This document shows positions 23,676 through 36,160 of a DNA stretch of 64,000 nucleotides, one piece after another; position 1 is the stretch's first letter; every line of letters begins with the position of its first letter. The notes beneath the pieces were generated by a model that did no database searches, was not told the origin of the DNA, and was given only the letters and a program-made list of their open reading frames with translations. A program made the position numbers and the translations under genes. The DNA is from Tenebrio molitor. Lineage: Eukaryota; Arthropoda; Insecta; Coleoptera; Tenebrionidae. The stretch spans positions 5,952,001 through 6,016,000 of the forward strand of contig NC_091048.1 of NCBI RefSeq assembly GCF_963966145.1, read 5' to 3'.

Positions 23676-24459
23676 TTTGAGAATATTTCAAAATCGTCTC
23701 TCCAACTAAAGTGTTATTCGTCAACATTTTTCTTTTAATACCTGAATTTTATCACATTTAATTATGTATTTTATTTATGTTAATTTTCTTGATAAAACAT
23801 TATCAAGAAAATGAACATAAATATACAGGCTGTTTGATGAAAAACGCCTCAACCCATAAATTTGTTATTTATTACCCGATTTCAATGAACAAAAAAACCA
23901 AAGATATGGTTTTTCAAGCGCTACAAAACAGCCATAAAATGTTTTTTTTTGGCGTTATCTTCAATAGCTAACGATAGTCAACTTTTTTTTTTTAAACGGA
24001 CACATGTAGTTTTTTAGGCTTGGTCTGATAAGGTTTTTTTTCTCGATCTAATGATGTATTGAAAGTTATCATTTGGTTCATAGCTAACTGAAAAAAAATA
24101 AAACATTTTTTTGTGGTTCAGCTTATTATAAAATTTTTAAGAGTGCCGTGAAAAACAATCGGAATACAAAGTACGATAAATGTCATCTAAACGTCAGCTC
24201 AGAAGTTTTCATCTGCTTCTTTAAACTTTTTTTATTTAAGTATAAAATAACATTGTCATTCATGCAGGATAGCAGTCATTTGACTATTATTTTATGTTCG
24301 AGTGTAATAAAAAAGTGTAATTAGTCAAAAACAAAAAGTTAATAGAAAAAATAATAACAATTATTATTATTATTTATGTTTTCCAAGAAAATAATAATAA
24401 AACTCTTCAAGATTGCACCTGAAAATTTTCAAACTCGCACTTGACATTTGTTGCTATTT

Positions 24460-24556
24460 GCCACATATTTAAACACAGGTTATAAGTTGCAAAATACACT
24501 CTTTTTATTGTGGCGAATTCAAAATATTTCTATTCGCAGTGTACGAAAATCAATCG
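24460..24556 (+). repeat. 97-bp perfect direct repeat, copy 2
   Basis: This is the second copy of the unit at 18767-18863. Flanking sequence differs on both sides. It lies 67 bases before the truncated peptide-gene promoter copy. Confidence 0.85.
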
Positions 24557-24623
24557 ACAACTGCAGACAAAATTTCTTGAACAAATGCTTTAGGTAGACT
24601 TTCTCTAAGTAAGGGTTGCTAAA

Positions 24624-24780
24624 TATACCTGATGCTTGCCCTTCCTTGAGTCGGCACTGCACGACAAAAGGGCAATAAAATTAGAAATTATTTATGGTTG
24701 TTATAAGGCGCTTTGCTGTCCTATTGTACAATGATTTACAATTTAAGTCAGAATTGACTATTTCTTGAGGAGGACTTTAC
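24624..24780 (+). pseudogene. Truncated duplicate of the peptide gene's promoter and first codons
   Basis: On the plus strand this segment closely follows the minus strand of 18020-17853. It keeps the stretch GTCGGCACTGCACGACAAAA, the TATA-like TTATAAGG, the CTGTCCTATTGT block and the bases through the TTG codon and four more codons. Homology then stops, and the signal peptide's hydrophobic core and the cysteine exon are absent. A 13-base gap lies in the promoter part. The same TTG appears here in place of ATG, so the odd start predates the duplication. Confidence 0.7.
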
Positions 24781-25927
24781 AAGGTACTTCATTTGGAAGA
24801 GGGATAGCTAGTATTTTACTAGATGTTGCTGTCGAGCGTGAAAGTGTACTTAGACTAGTTTTACGTTAGTAACATGTTTTATATATGTAATTTAAGGAGG
24901 TCAGATGGAAAACAAGGAATCTTAAGTCTACAACTCCCTTTGTTAAAAAACTGAATGCGGCAATATTCTTATCTTTGTTGCTGTGTTATGCAGTGTTTAC
25001 TTTGTGGAGATATTATTTTACTGTTTTTGCAAAAGAAAATAATGCTATATTGTTGATGTTTAAATGATATTTATACACAAAGGTCAATTAAGATCACCTA
25101 AATTACAGAAAGAAAAATAAATAGAGCTTTAAATAAATGATGAAAATACAATTGTACGTTTTTGCATCATTTTTATCTTGTTTATGTTTCATATTTAGCA
25201 TTACGAAAAAATTAGATTGCAATTTTTAAACAAACATGACAAATTTTGTATTCTTATGTACAACTTGTTTAATAATTTAAATCTGTTTTGCTGTTTTCTT
25301 CCTTGACTGAAAACTGTACTGATGTTAACACCGCTTGTTATAGTTGGCGCGGCGAACCGGTGGAGTAGTCACGAGGTGTTCACGTGATAGTTCCTAGCGA
25401 CGTCATGAAAAGCCTGAGTTACACTGCCTCGCCAAATTTGAGTTTTCTGCGGGAAATTTAAATCTTACTACATTGAGCTGCACAATGCCCTTTAACCAAT
25501 AGGAAACCATCAATTGAAAATCACTCCATTCATTAATAAATAAAATAAAACATTTTTCTACTACAAAGCCTAACCTTTTCTCTTTCTTTCACTTCTATTC
25601 TTTGATCTAAGTATTTTGAACGAAGTGAAAAAGGTCTGTTTTCTTGTTTCCTGGACTGTCCATTGTCCACTGTTTTATTACATGCGGTTCAGTTGCATTT
25701 GCAAGAAACCCCTTCGCCATCAAAAAGGGAGACCACAAACCGAAAGAAAATATTGGAAAAGCTATCAAAACCCTAGTTGATTTTTTTATACCTCTTTAGG
25801 CAACCAATCATGCTTTATTACTTGGCTTGTTTGCGAAGTTAGCAATCAATAGCCACCCATCCTCGACAGGATATGCAAATATGCCCCCGAAGCTGGATTT
25901 AATTTAAGGAGAGCAACATGAAATATT

Positions 25928-26279
25928 CGTAAGCTCCGTATCATATCGCCCACCAGAATCGGTCATAGGTAATCCACACATATGTAATGTCGCCTGTTTG
26001 CATAGGTCCCACCGTAATGTTATATCCAAACACACCAAAACCGTTTAGCTATTCCGTAAGGTAAGTGAACAGGTCCTTTGAAGTCGCTGTCCATGTATTA
26101 ATTATGAAGGGCGTCAATCCCGTTGCGCAAGATACGGCCAAGATGGGCCTAATGTTTATCAACAAACAGAGAGTCGCGACCAGACGGATTGATGTGGTCG
26201 TTATCAGAAGCCGGAGTACGAGCAAGTTCACACAGAACGGCATCATCTGCGGGGCGGTTCTAATAAAAGAAGGATTCAC
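25928..26279 (-). pseudogene. Unrecognised membrane-protein-like frame with one in-frame stop
   Basis: The frame runs from 26279 to 25928 with a single TAG at about 26049-26051. Before it the translation is hydrophobic (MMPFCVNLLVLRLLITTTSI, then LCLLINIRPILAVSC). After it come LNGFGVFGYNITVGPMQTGD and ITYVWITYDRFWWAI. The composition is less AT-rich than its surroundings and aromatic residues cluster, both more typical of coding DNA. I do not recognise the family. It could be a broken gene, two exons or chance. The plus strand is also open over 26065-26283. Confidence 0.35.
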
Positions 26280-26715
26280 TTAATTACACGAGAGCATCCT
26301 TTTATTGTTTCTTTCGCGTTTTCGCGTTCGTTTAAATGGGGGGAGTTTGCTGTGGGGAAGGAACGTCACGGTTGTTATAACGATATGAACAGGCGTTAGA
26401 TGCGGTCTAACCGGCGGAGAATGGTCTTTTGGATGTTAATTGGATGGTGTTGGCTAAGACATGTGGAAACTGTAATATGCACTCGGTTGGATTTTCAAGG
26501 TGTATGGAACAAGTTTTTTCGTTGTTATAAAGACGTCTCTGCACGTTACAAAGAAATTACACAGCTGACATGATGACAATTATGTATAATGAAAGATTTC
26601 ACGCAGCACAGTCGTTTTATTGGTTGCCTATTCACCACGTTTCGAAAGTAAGATTGTAATAAAAATGTTTTCTCTTCAATGAAACTTTACCTAAATTCAA
26701 AAGTTGTTTTCTAGG

Positions 26716-26870
26716 TTAACAACAGCACATCCGTTAATGCTTCTTTGACATTTTAGCGAAAAATCTGCCTACCAGTGGCGTCGCGTTTGACAATAAAGTT
26801 GGTAAATGGCCCATTCTTACGAATGTAAAACGTTGCTCTTGTTTATTTTGTAAAGTTTCTCCATCATTAT
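26716..26870 (-). repeat. Four-copy interspersed repeat, copy 3 (reversed)
   Basis: Its reverse complement contains CAAGAGCAACGTTTTACATT, GCGACGCCACTGGTAGGCAG and ATGTCAAAGAAGCATTAACG, and reaches the GTTAACCTAGAAAACAA edge. It is the half adjoining that edge; the GGAATTCTATGCA half is missing. Confidence 0.8.
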
Positions 26871-27301
26871 ATAAAATGCACAATTATAATTCCAACGTCT
26901 AAAATTCATGAGGTATGATTTATTATAAAAATGTAGTATCTAGATTAAACAACACAAAATAAAATATACCCCTACAAATTGTTCTTTAATTCCAGCGTGA
27001 TCATTAATCAACAATGACTGAGTCTGTTGGCAATGAAACAATTGAAAAATATTGGTGTTTTTCTGTTTTATAATTGGCACTGACCGGATGTTTTAACTTG
27101 ACACGACATTAAAAAAAAAATTGGTTATGTCGGGTATGTTTATGCTATTATTCGCCATTTCGGATAAGCAACATGACCTCTGGCGGTGGAATGTCGAATC
27201 GCTGAAAATTATCGCTTAATACGTAGCTAATGGCAAAAATAACATGATGAACGGTGTACGGGCCACAGGTACGGAGGTTAGTGACAAAAAGTGATGTTAC
27301 A

Positions 27302-27745
27302 ATGGGCAAAAAGAAAGTAGATAAAACCAAGTGTTTTGTCCATGGTTGTCACACACGTAGAGCAAAAGACAGAGAGACCAGGACCAGCTTGCATTACTTT
27401 CCACGCTAAAATAGTTGTATAGTGAAAATCATAAACATTTTTGGCGGCAAGGAAAGTATAGACAGAAGAAAAGCTTGGGAAAAGGTTTTGTTATTGCGAA
27501 AACCTGCAAGACGGTATATGCGAGTATGTGGAAAACATTTTTTACGTGAAGATTTTATAAATCGTAAGTTCCACGAATTTGAGGTTAAAAGTTTGTAGTT
27601 TATTCTACTTTTTTCAACTCCACGCAGCATTTCCCAAAAATTGCGATTGAAGGAATTTGCTGTTCCTTCTCAAAAGTTATCCAAAAGGATACACGACACA
27701 GAGAAAGTTTGCATCAAAAATTACAGGCAAAGTAGACTGTAGTGC
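27302..27745 (+). pseudogene. THAP zinc-finger domain remnant
   Basis: The plus strand begins MGKKKVDKTKCFVHGC, then LHYFPR, a TAA stop, AWEKVLLLRKP and VCGKHFLREDF. The order C-x4-C, FP, W, C-x2-H-F is the C2CH signature of THAP DNA-binding domains. Further on, another block reads RLKEFAVPSQKL, like the basic segment after THAP domains. Stops at about 27407 and 27597 disable it. THAP domains occur in P-element-type transposases and in host proteins; nothing here decides which. Confidence 0.65.
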
Positions 27746-27749
27746 ACTT

Positions 27750-30700
27750 GACATAATAAGTGAGAAGGTAATTGTATTAAATAAAAACACATTTAGTTTA
27801 TTGATGTATTTTTATTGAAAACTTGTTGCTGTAAGTAAAATTTAATTGAAATTTAACGAAAAAAGTCTATAATTACCTGTACTGTATCCCATCACACTGT
27901 ACCACACATCGACTGTCAGCAGAAGCCTCCAAGTATTTAAAAATTGTAGCTAACTGAAGAAAAGCCTTCCTGTAACTGAAATATCAGCATATATATGTTT
28001 TCCACTTTTTAAAAGACTTTCAATGTTTTGAAAACAAAATATTTAATGCACCATAACCTATCTTTACGCCTTTATTTATTTTACGCCTGTTTCACGAAAT
28101 TACATCATAATCTTTGATGCCTACATTAAAAAATGTTACTTTAAGGAATACACTTACCTTACTGAAAAACACACTGCACACAATTAACAAATAAAAGAGT
28201 TTTGGACACAAAAATTAACACGTATTATCTATTCACTTTGATTGTGACCACAACGAAAAACATAGTAGGCGCTGTTTAGCTGTGTGCTGCATACGTTTTA
28301 CACTAAATATTTGTGTGGTGTGAACATGATGGAAAATGTCAGAATTGTCAAAACTTGACCATGGTAGTAAAGCAATGATTTTTATGTATTTATCAATATT
28401 AATAACGGAAATCAATATTTGAAGTGGGAGAAACTAAAAACGTCTGTCTGATTCTGTAATCACATCTGTTGAAAAGTGAGGTTATATCCAGGTACAGATT
28501 ATTTAACGTAAAAACTTCGAAATCACCTCATGCAATTCTCGATATTAATGAAGAACGAAGGAAATGGTAATTTGGCAGTAAGACAAACGCGAAAAATGCC
28601 TGGTATAAAGGTAATCAGAACTTTCAATTAGCATTGATTAATACAAATATTTTCAGATAAAAACTAATCAGACAGAAAGTTCAAAAAAAAGATTTACAGG
28701 GGATGAAAAGGCAGAAGATATCAAACTACAACACTTACTAGCCAAAATGTACAACAAAAAGGCACAAATAGAGTTAACTTTATTGGTGATGTTCGTTTTT
28801 GTGAGTTGTTTTCCCGTTGGCTTCAATAAATGTCTCGAAACAAGTCAATATTAACCGTTTGGTCCCAACTTTGAGAAGACGACGTGGCATTTTCTTTTAG
28901 AATTGTAAAATTTTGTACCAAAACTCAATTTTATAGATATGCGCACAGTGTACGTTGAAAAACGTTAGCGCAAGTCGTTCTCCGTTCTGTCTTCTGTGAG
29001 CGTGACGTTTCTGTCAAAATGGCGCCTCCGAGAGTTGCCAACTGCGACTGGATTTAGTGTTATCTAAAATTCCCTATCAATAACCTAGCAACTGAAAAGT
29101 TACTACGGAGTGGTCACAATCAAAATGAATAGATTATAAACAAATGGAAAATCGCAAAAGGAGGATTTTCAATCAGCTGATTGTCAGAACAGCAGCGCCC
29201 TCGCAGTAGTCGAAATCGCGAATAGTCGTTTTCAATGACATCGGTGCTGTCAATATGGCAGTATGTTGGCATCATTTGCTGTTTCAGTTTAGTAATTTTA
29301 AGTTTCCTAATTTGGTGATTTAACTTGACGCGGAAAATTGACAAATTCAAATTATTATCTATCATTTTCGACAAAACAAAGAAAATATGTAATGTGATTC
29401 GGATTCCAAGGATGACTTACCATGTTTTATACCATGTTGAAGATTGATTTCTTGTTTGTTGTTGATGTTTCACGAAATAGCAATTTTCTTTTACCATAAC
29501 CTCAATTTCTTGTTTGACATTTTTTTAACAAGAATTTGCTTATATTCTGAATCCTGGTTATGAATTTGTGTGTACAATCTGCCCCAACATATTAAAAATG
29601 ACACTGACAGCACGGATGTCGTTGAAAACGACTATATAAAAATGACCCTTTCATAGTAAACGTCAAATTCGCCTGTCAACTTTGTCAAAGCTGATAACCG
29701 GAAATGCGTTCAGGTTACAGTGGTACCAAAATCATTCAAATTTTCATTGTCACCAACAGATTCAGTCCTTCTTGATCACGTTGTAGTTACACATTTCTTG
29801 TTATGTTGGTAAAGAAGTTTTTTCAGCCTCAAAACATTCTCTAGAATTATACTCTATATGTTTCGCATTATTTCCTTGTGGATATAAACAACTTTGTGTT
29901 GATTTTCTAGCTGACCTCACACTTTTGACACGCATTACCATTTTAACAGAGATCTTTAGTAGAGACATGTGGAGACTTTAAATCTGCAAAGTCCGCCTTT
30001 GTAAACACGTCAAACGAATTTTTTCATTCTCACAATGACCCCAAATATTCCACTCTAGAAGACGTGAATAGACGACACCATCCGAAATATTTCGCAAAGG
30101 AGATTCTAATTTGTAAGGTGGCAGAACATCGAACGTTTCATTTTCATTCATCCACCGTTAGAGTTTAATAAAAGAGGTGGTGGTAAGGCAAACTTGCGAT
30201 AACAAACGTTTAAAAGAACGCTATTCTGACTTTATGAGAATGCTTGCCTTTGTCTAGAGTTTATTGCACGTGTAACAATAGAAAAGACAGTTTCAAACGC
30301 CGTTTTAATAGCGGTGTGCCTTGTAATTTTATTGTTTCGGCAAATACAACAAACTATACATACGTAGCCGCTAGAGAGGGTTTAGTTTTTTGTTGAGGAA
30401 TAATTAGGTTTTATTATGGACAGTATAAAAGTAACATTACAGTCTAGGACAGATAATTAAAACAATTTTTCCGCAAATACAACGAAGTTTTCTATGTTGC
30501 TGCACCATCCGCAAATGTAACGACCGTTCAGAAAAAAAATTCTGCGTCTTTTTACAATAGTTTACAACAAAATGATGATTAAAGTAAGATTATGTATTTA
30601 TTCCAAAATGGTGTTTGTCCATATGTTTACATCCATTCGGCAAAAAATTACGTGAAAGAAGAATATATTGCACACTATTTTTCACGGAATTATTTGTCGA

Positions 30701-32350
30701 CATAATTAGGTACATAAAAGCTTCTGAAAGAACTCATTTTTAAATGCATCAAAAATGTTTGTACATATTTAATAAGTGAAATTATTAGGCATAAAGTATA
30801 CCAAATTTATATGAAATATTTGTACAAAAGCAACAGATTTTCATGTTGATGTACAGAACTCTTTGAAATTGTATAATAAGAGAAACACTTATTTTAATAA
30901 TGATATGTAATTATATTTTGACGTAATTTCCATATTTACATTTAATTCATTTCTTATACTTAATAAACATAAAAAATTTGGAGTGATCAAAATATTTTTT
31001 GTAAAATCGGATCAAAATGAAGTCATTTATACAGTAATTTGCGGGCGTAAATAAGGTCTTTGCGCCCTAAGGCCTAAAAGAACAACAATTAATTTTAATA
31101 GCTATTTTATTTGTTGCATCATATTGGCAACCAACAACATAACTCTTGATTTTTGAGAACGAATCATGTCATTTATTTTTTCAAAGCTTTAAGGCGGATT
31201 TAAATGATTTTACAAGAAATAATGTTTGCATTTCGGCCGTGAACGGCGATTTTGGCCCTTTGGCAAAAATCTCCTCCTTCACGCCCTTAAATACAAAAAT
31301 ATTTATTTTGATTTTTTTCCCGTTTCCTTTTCTTGGATCTTTTCTTTCAATCGTTCAATCATAGCTGGCCAATTGAAGTAAATCTTGCTTTTGATACAAG
31401 TAAGTCTATAAAAAATCCAATGGGATTTGGAGAGCCTAGAGCCACTCAATAAATTCCTTTCCACCAATCCTTAATTATGTATTATCGCAGTTGTTTAAAT
31501 TTGCTATTTTAGTTTGTTGATATCAAAATAACGTTTCTGCAATATTTTCAAATACATAGTTTTTTTTTTTAAATTTCGCTGTAAAATTGGAATATTCCTT
31601 CCATTCTGTCTTTATTTTTAAAAATGTATGATATAATTAACGGTAGACGAAGAAGGAATATGTATGTAATATATGTAAATGATATAATAAAAAAATAAAT
31701 AAAATAAAACTGTCAGTCTTAAGGTTGCTCAATCTGTTTCAGGATAAATTCCACCTGGCTTAAAATTGTTAAACATACTTGTTCCGATTCATTCATTAAC
31801 TCAACCTTAAGAGACGAAAAAGGTATAGGTATTACAGAAATTTTAATAAGTACCGAAATGTTACTAAAGTGTTCATTACATCTTATAATACCATCTATAA
31901 ATTTTAATGATTTAGAAATTATTGGTTTTAGATGCAATGAAAATGAAATTCTTGTGTTGAAGACGACTTACGGATCATAAAATGAACAAACTCTAAAGAA
32001 CAGGGAACCGTTAAATTTATTGTCAAAGATATTACATTGGAATTATTTATTATCTACATTGTCGGACAAAATTTAGAACCAATAGAGAGATAGAGATTGT
32101 CTGTATGGATTAGAATTTGTTTTCATATAATTTATACCTATCATTAATAATAATCTAAAACTGGGTTGAGCACAGAACCCTGCGGAACACCATAAAAGAG
32201 TAATTTTACTCAAAACCTATTAAAAATATGAATTCACGAAAATCGGCAAGAATAAAATGGACAAATCGATGCAATAAAATTTAATAAACAAGATATTCTT
32301 TAGCTTTAGCTTTAGTTAAGAAAGGATAATGTAAATAAAGGATAACTATG
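27750..32350. other. 4.6 kb with no identifiable feature
   Basis: Open frames here are short and without domains. The block 28920-29040 is less AT-rich and includes a short frame MAPPRVANCDWI with a good ATG context; it may be a promoter or 5' end, but nothing downstream supports a gene. Confidence 0.5.
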
Positions 32351-32550
32351 GCGTTTCCTCTCTATTAGGGATGGGACATCGAACACAAACATCCATGTTC
32401 AATATCGGTGTTGACATCGGTAGCGACCATGTAGCGACCATCGATGGGCAGGAAACATCGAACAAAAAACATCGATATTTTGAAACATCGATGGTATTAA
32501 AAATTGGGGCGAAAATAGTCATTTAAACATATTAAATTAATAAGATAAAA

Positions 32551-33402
32551 ATAGTATATTATATACCAAGGTGGAGAAGTTCATGATTATAGCCAGAGCG
32601 CCAAGATTAGAGCCCGAGGCGCGCCGAGGGTTATAAGGCGCGAAGGCTATAAGGGACTTCTCCACCGTGGTTTATATACTATTTTCTTCACTACTAGATA
32701 CGCTAAAACCCTTTCTGATAATAATTATTAATGAAATTATTTTGTCGGACGCGACGGGTCCGAGTTGTCATTTCTTGACAGTTGGTATGAAAATCGTCTA
32801 CGTTAACCAATGAAATAGACTACAATCTTTCGTTGCTAGGTGACGGTTGTTCCATTATTCACCACTGGTTAATAATGAAAAATTATTTACCTGTCACTGG
32901 GCCAACGTAGAAAAACGAAACTTCTCAGTGTTCTATGACAACCGATAATGCTAGATTTTATTACTAGTAGTGAAAAATAGTATATTATATACCAAGGTGG
33001 AGAAGTTCATGATTATAGCCAGAGCGCCAAGATTAGAGCCCGAGGCGCGCCGAGGGTTGTAAGGCGCGAAGGCTATAAGGGACTTCTCCACCGTGGTTTA
33101 TATACTATTTTTTTCACTACTAGATACGTTAAAACCCTTTCTGATAATAATTATTAATCACATTATTTTGTCGGATGCGACGGGTCCGAGTTGCCACTTC
33201 TTGACAGTTGGTATGAAAATCGTCTACGTTAACCAATGAAATAGACGACAATCTTTCGTTGCTAGGTGACGGTTGTTCCATTATTCACCACTGGTTAATA
33301 ATGAAAAATTATTTACCTGTCACTGGGCCAACGTAGAAAAACGAAACTTCTCAGTGTTCTATGACAACCGATAACGCTAGACTTTATTACTAGTAGTGAA
33401 AA
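32551..33402 (+). repeat. Two tandem ~426-bp foldback units
   Basis: Unit 1 is 32551-32977 and unit 2 is 32978-33402. They are nearly identical by eye. Each opens ATAGTATATTATATACCAAG and contains a hairpin with GGTGGAGAAGT opposite ACTTCTCCACC around the core AGCCCGAGGCGCGCCGAGGG. It then runs through CACTACTAG ... CTAGTAGTG, itself inverted. No coding potential. Confidence 0.9.
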
Positions 33403-33956
33403 ATAGTATATTTCAAACCAAGGTAAGAAAGTGGTTTCTTGCAGACCGCAGGCAAAGATTATAAACCGAGTCGTAGACGAGGTTTGTAAGTGCCTAAGGT
33501 CTGCAAGGACACTTTCTTAACAAGGTTTGAATACAATTTTTTCCCCTACCGGCACAACTTTGTTGAAAAAAGTCAAAAAAGATGGTTATATTCGTGATTA
33601 AAACGAAAATTTTGAGAATTGAATAGTAGGCTGTGTTATTTGTTTAATTAACTTGTCATCGCATTTGAAGATTTGAGGTTTGTTCGAAAATTTGATATAA
33701 ACAGGGTAAAGTAATCTACCTACCTAGCTTATCTGTTTATTTTCCAGATTATATGATTGATCTACCAACTTGCTTTATTGAATTGGCTTTCATTTATCAA
33801 TAACTTATTTCACTTTTGACACTTTTGACATTTGTATTTTGGTACAGTTTTACCATAAACATTTCATGATTCACTTTCTTACCTTAGCGAGAAAGTTGAA
33901 TTTTCTAACCTCAAATGAGGTATCCACAGCCTACATTTCTAACCGGTAGGGAGAAA
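33403..33956 (+). repeat. 554-bp block, inverted partner of 55250-55803
   Basis: It opens ATAGTATATTTCAAACCAAG, contains a hairpin (AAGAAAGTGG opposite CACTTTCTTAACAAG around CCGAGTCGTAGACGAGG) and ends AACCGGTAGGGAGA. The reverse complement at 55250-55803 differs at only a handful of positions. It lies inside the hAT-type element, directly after the two foldback units, with which it shares the first bases. Confidence 0.9.
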
Positions 33957-35432
33957 ACATGTTTATTCACTGTTTAAAGTACAAAACTAAAATATCAAAA
34001 AATTAAAATTAGGTAGGTATCCAACTAGAATTACGAAAATTATAGATTCCAAAAACTTTTATCAATAGATTGCAAAAATAATAACATTGACAACAAGAAG
34101 TCTTTCACTTCTGTTCTGTTCACTTTCAACCTTTCAACTCAGACTCAGAATCAGAGAGACAGAGTCAGAATGAAACGCAAAAGCAAATGCGATGACAGCG
34201 CCGCAGCGGAAAGTGGAAACTGATCAACCGATCCCGATCTGCGAAGTCAGGGTCAAATATACACGTGCACTTCCCAGAAGGCACCAGAAGGGCCGTTCAC
34301 GTCATCTCTTGGAAACTGTATTCCTGTTTGTTTTTTTTTTTTTTTGTCGATGTTCGATGTTTTATTACGAACATCGATAAAATATTGACATTTGAAAAAG
34401 AATACCATCGATGTCAAAATATCGAAGATTGAAATCAAAACATCGATGTTCGGCTAACATCGATGTATATATCGCCCATCCCTACTCTCTATGGAGGGCA
34501 GGGTGCTGAGACCATTCTCGCCTTTTCAGCCCCAAAGGTAGGGGGATGGTTATTATAACATTTCTCGGTTGGTAGATGATGTTTTAGAATTGTTATTCAC
34601 CTTTTCCCCTCAAATGATATTTTTGCAAAAAAGCTATTGATCCTATGTTGTATTGTGTTACTTATTTTTATTTAACTAAAGTTCTACTAGAGGTCGCACC
34701 GTTGGAAGAGTTTTTAAATGAAATTGTTTTGTGGTGTTTGGTCCCAACAAAACTTATAATTAAAAAACTTTTTGGTGGACGTTTAATTTATTTGACTGAA
34801 TGAAATTTGACACTGACATAATGCGAAACATGAGATCTTGTTAAGATATGAATTATCTTCCATGTTAAATTTATCCCTCGCGAATCATGAAACAACCCGG
34901 TCAAATCTGGAACGGGGTGAGACACTCGATTTGTTGGTGCCAACTGGAGCCACCTTAATTTGACGATGGCTGCTTGTGCTTTACAGCTTGACAAAGACAG
35001 CTTGGCACATGAAATGCGCAGAAGAGGAAACGAGAAAGTGTCTGTAAGACAAGGATGTGGCTAAGGTTGTAGGTACGGTACACCCAATGAAGCAAAACGG
35101 TCCGGACATGCTGTCCAATCGAAGCTTGAAGCGTTACAATTTCAAAGAAGGTCAGTAAATTGCATTTGAGTAGTAAATAACCATTTTTAAGGATTATTGT
35201 AGTGACAATGATATTGAGAAACTAGAATTAGTGCTTTTTTGCACCGATTGCACCCTTGAACAATAGAAATCTCCAAATATAGATAGATACAGAAATACAT
35301 AAACAGACGTAGTAGTAGTACCAAACAATATTGGGAACGACTTATGCAGGTATTTATAATGTACTAACACTTTTATGAGGGTTGGAACGGTTGGGACAGC
35401 CTATTGCACATTACAAAAATATGAATCTACGA

Positions 35433-36160
35433 CATTTGAGCGCGCGACAAAAGAGCGCAGCGACAAAAGAGCACCACGACAAAAGAGCGCCGCGACAAAA
35501 GAGCGCCGCGACAAAATAGCGTGAGACAAATAAACACTGTGACAAGAGAGGATTTTGAAAAAGCAGCAGTCAATGTATTTACGGAGGAGGTTGCTTTTTC
35601 CATTTTTCGCAGGAAATTTATCGGCATGTCCAATCTGCAGGACTCCAAGCATCTTATGCTGCAAATCCTGAATTTGCACTCATGTTGCGCCACCTGCCAG
35701 CATTGGCATTTGTGCCAATACAAAATGTACAGGAATATTTGGTAATTGTTCACTTTAACTACTTCTGGAATTTTCGCGTTTTTTCTGGCTAGACAGCCGC
35801 AGGGCGTCCTCCTAGATCGTGTCCCACCATTCAAACCTTGTGCAAATGCCTTTTTTTTTCTCTCTTGTTGTGTTTCAAGGTCGCGTTAAGGTCGCGCCAA
35901 GTCTTAGTATAACTAAAGGGTAAGGAAAATTTTCATTCAATATGGAAATTAATTATTGCCTTAAGAAAGGCAAAGGCAAAGGCAACCTGTATTTACCTTC
36001 TTTTGTGGTCACGCTCTTTTGTCGCCGCGCTCTTATGTCGTCGCGCTCTTATGTCGCCGCGCTTTTATGTCGCCGCGCTCTTATGTCGCCGCGCTCTTAT
36101 GTCGCACGCTCTTTTGTCGCGCGCTCTTTTTGCGGCGCGCTTTTGTCACGATACCCAAAA
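35433..36160. mobile_element. Element with inverted ends made of tandem GCGCGACAAAAGAGC motifs
   Basis: The left end (35438-35520) has five copies of a ~16-bp unit containing GACAAAAGAGCGCCGC. The right end (36008-36150) has about nine units of the inverse (GCTCTTATGTCGCCGC type). The ends could pair in many registers, as in Foldback-type elements. The middle (35521-36000) has overlapping open frames on both strands that I do not recognise. Confidence 0.75.

Larger units (their letters stand above)
32366..34484. mobile_element. Non-autonomous hAT-type element with 8-bp target duplication
   Basis: The left end is TAGGGATGGGACATCGAAC and the right end GCCCATCCCTA. Both are flanked by the identical 8-mer CTCTCTAT (32358-32365 and 34485-34492). 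An 8-bp duplication and a TAGGGATGGG terminus are features of the hAT superfamily. Sub-terminal CATCGATG motifs are dense at both ends (32400-32490 and 34370-34465), as expected for hAT transposase binding regions. No transposase is encoded. The interior is filled by two tandem foldback units and a block shared with 55250-55803. Confidence 0.9.

Noticed and set aside
35401..35834. Cysteine-rich minus-strand frames
   Set aside because: The repetitive SRRSFV/ALLSR pattern comes from the tandem GACAAAAGAGC terminal array, not a real protein.
35438..36150. CRISPR-like array of short repeats
   Set aside because: The units are contiguous without unique spacers and are inverted between the two ends, in a eukaryotic genome.
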